This document shows, piece after piece, positions 62,208-64,000 of a stretch of 64,000 nucleotides of DNA. The stretch is from contig NZ_JAPEMA010000001.1 of assembly GCF_026343185.1 (NCBI RefSeq), positions 4,464,001 to 4,528,000 of the forward strand, in the 5' to 3' direction. Source of the stretch: Streptomyces sp. NBC_00091 (lineage in GTDB: Bacteria; Actinomycetota; Actinomycetes; Streptomycetales; Streptomycetaceae). The translations under genes and the position numbers were made by a program. The notes under the pieces are model-generated. The model did not search any database. It was not told the DNA's origin and worked only from the letters and a program-made list of their open reading frames with translations. Positions within the stretch are counted from its first letter, which is position 1, and each line of letters opens with the position of its first letter.

Positions 62208-64000
62208 ATGCGTTCCGCATCCACGCACTCCGCGACCGGCCTCAGCAACACCGCCTGGTCGCCCATGGACGGTCGCCCCGCCCAGCAGGGCATGTACGAC
62301 CCCCGCAACGAGAAGGACGCCTGTGGCGTCGGATTCGTGGCGAACCTCACCGGCGAGGCCACCCACACCCTCGTTGAGCAGGCCCTGACCGTCCTGCGGA
62401 ACCTCGAGCACCGCGGCGCCACCGGCTCCGAGCCGGACTCCGGCGACGGCGCGGGCATCCTGTCCCAGGTGCCGGACGCCTTCCTGCGCGAGGTCGCGGA
62501 CTTCGAGCTTCCCGAGGCCGGCGCGTACGCCGTCGGCATCGCCTTCCTCCCCGCCGACGGCACCGCACAGGCCGTCGCCGTGGAGCAGATCGAGGCCATC
62601 GCCGCCCAGGAGAACCTGACGGTCCTCGGCTGGCGCGAGGTCCCGGTCACCCCGGACCTGCTCGGCAACGGCGCCCGCGCCACGATGCCCGCCTTCTCGC
62701 AGCTGTTCGTCAGCAACGGCAGCACCGGCATCGAGCTGGACCGCAAGGCCTTCGTGCTGCGCAAGCGCGCCGAGCGCGAGGCCGGCGTCTACTTCCCGTC
62801 GCTCTCCGCCCGCACCATCGTCTACAAGGGCATGCTGACCACCGGCCAGCTGGAGCCCTTCTTCCCGGACCTCTCCGACCGCCGCTTCGCCTCGGCGCTC
62901 GCCCTGGTCCACTCCCGGTTCTCGACGAACACCTTCCCGTCCTGGCCGCTCGCCCACCCGTACCGCTTCGTCGCGCACAACGGCGAGATCAACACGGTCA
63001 AGGGCAACCGGAACTGGATGAAGGCCCGCGAGTCCCAGCTGGCGTCGGACGTCTTCGGCGACGGCGCCCTCGACCGCATCTTCCCGATCTGCACCCCGGA
63101 CGCCTCCGACTCGGCCTCCTTCGACGAGGTCCTGGAGCTGCTCCACCTCGGCGGCCGGTCGCTGCCGCACAGCGTGCTGATGATGATCCCGGAGGCGTGG
63201 GAGAACCACGCCTCCATGGACCCGGCCCGCCGCGCGTTCTACCAGTACCACTCCACGATGATGGAGCCCTGGGACGGCCCGGCCTGCGTCACCTTCACCG
63301 ACGGCACCCAGGTCGGCGCGGTCCTCGACCGCAACGGTCTGCGCCCCGGCCGCTACTGGGTCACCGACGACGGCCTCGTCGTCCTCGGCTCCGAGGTCGG
63401 CGTCCTCGACATCGACCCGTCCAAGGTCGTCCGCAAGGGCCGCCTGCAGCCCGGCAAGATGTTCCTCGTCGACACCGCCCAGAAGCGGATCGTCGAGGAC
63501 GACGAGATCAAGGACGGACTGGCCGCCGCCGCCCCCTACGCCGAATGGCTGGAGACCGGCGAGATCGAGCTGACGGACCTGCCCGAGCGTGAGCACATCG
63601 TGCACACCCACGCCTCGGTCACCCGCCGCCAGCAGACCTTCGGCTACACCGAGGAAGAGCTGCGCGTCATCCTCGCGCCCATGGCCCGCACCGGCGGCGA
63701 GGCCCTCGGCTCCATGGGTACGGACTCGCCGATCGCGGCCCTGTCCGAGCGCCCCCGGCTGCTCTTCGACTACTTCACCCAGCTGTTCGCGCAGGTCACC
63801 AACCCGCCGCTGGACGCCATCCGCGAGGAGCTCGTCACCTCGCTGCTGTCCTCGATCGGCCCGCAGTCCAACCTGCTCGAGCCGACCGCCGCGTCCTGCC
63901 GCAGCGTCACCCTGCCCTTCCCGGTGATCGACAATGACGAGCTGGCCAAGCTCATCCACGTCAACGCCGACGGCGACATGCCGGGCATGAAGGCCGCCAC
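62208..64000 (+). CDS. gltB: Glutamate synthase large subunit (partial, 3' end outside window)
   Basis: 597 codons of the alpha subunit. A 38-residue propeptide precedes Cys39 in [13 protein letters not shown], the Ntn nucleophile of the glutaminase domain. [20 protein letters not shown] and [21 protein letters not shown] (glutamine-binding) follow. ATG 62208 has GGGAGAG upstream. The central and FMN/4Fe-4S domains are beyond the window. Makes glutamate from glutamine and 2-oxoglutarate with the small subunit GltD, expected downstream. Confidence 0.96.
   Translation, partial: MRSASTHSATGLSNTAWSPMDGRPAQQGMYDPRNEKDACGVGFVANLTGEATHTLVEQALTVLRNLEHRGATGSEPDSGDGAGILSQVPDAFLREVADFELPEAGAYAVGIAFLPADGTAQAVAVEQIEAIAAQENLTVLGWREVPVTPDLLGNGARATMPAFSQLFVSNGSTGIELDRKAFVLRKRAEREAGVYFPSLSARTIVYKGMLTTGQLEPFFPDLSDRRFASALALVHSRFSTNTFPSWPLAHPYRFVAHNGEINTVKGNRNWMKARESQLASDVFGDGALDRIFPICTPDASDSASFDEVLELLHLGGRSLPHSVLMMIPEAWENHASMDPARRAFYQYHSTMMEPWDGPACVTFTDGTQVGAVLDRNGLRPGRYWVTDDGLVVLGSEVGVLDIDPSKVVRKGRLQPGKMFLVDTAQKRIVEDDEIKDGLAAAAPYAEWLETGEIELTDLPEREHIVHTHASVTRRQQTFGYTEEELRVILAPMARTGGEALGSMGTDSPIAALSERPRLLFDYFTQLFAQVTNPPLDAIREELVTSLLSSIGPQSNLLEPTAASCRSVTLPFPVIDNDELAKLIHVNADGDMPGMKAA

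Overview
The window is high-GC (about 72%) actinobacterial DNA with the gene order of a Streptomyces core chromosome: divisome/polar-growth genes, ileS, lspA, rluD, dnaE, a histidine-tryptophan cluster, lgt and the start of gltB. Starts are often GTG, and many neighbours overlap by 4 nt (ATGA/GTGA). I see no rRNA, tRNA or CRISPR array.

Layout: 0-1.75 kb holds the sepF tail, yggT and divIVA (+). ileS (-) follows behind a T-box leader, then a DksA/TraR-type zinc-finger protein with a long Lys/Ala/Pro-rich arm (5.8-6.7 kb). A foreign 4.5-kb island (about 6.72-11.24 kb) separates this gene from lspA. It carries an unusually large TnpB-like RuvC nuclease, a Ser/Thr kinase flanked by 78-bp inverted repeats, and a transposase remnant. 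The core then resumes: lspA, rluD-like, GNAT (+); antiporter and MscS channel (-); dienelactone-hydrolase-like (+); secreted M43-like metalloprotease, PhoD, DsbA-like, a membrane protein and a DUF2252 protein (-); dnaE (+); a 54-aa basic peptide (-); an NYN-domain protein, an ABC exporter and a DUF2567-like protein (+).

At 32.0-33.84 kb a complete IS200/IS605 element (tnpA and tnpB divergent) sits between ybaK and a Lon-N-domain gene. The amino-acid block at 36.3-49.8 kb is hisD-hisC-hisB-small membrane protein-hisH-priA-ridA-hisF, then hisI-trpE and membrane proteins, then trpC-trpM-trpB-trpA. No separate trpF is seen; PriA is expected to serve both the His and Trp pathways. A second DsbA-like protein and lgt follow.

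From 60.87 kb down to 52.45 kb on the minus strand runs a seven-gene, mostly 4-nt-overlapping operon: four ADP-ribosylglycohydrolase (DraG/ARH) paralogues, a PfkB/ribokinase-type kinase, a CaiB-type CoA transferase and a CitE-type lyase. I consider this the best candidate for an uncharacterised pathway here. A VIT/CCC1-type transporter and the 5' part of gltB (with a GlnR-like site upstream) close the window.

Intergenic regions hold strong hairpin terminators, a recurring GC-rich palindromic repeat family at four places, and a 4 x 45-bp tandem repeat at 52.26 kb. Other notable points are the altered IleRS signature GAHH (normally HxGH), a non-RD kinase motif (HYD), and one ARH paralogue whose metal site looks eroded.
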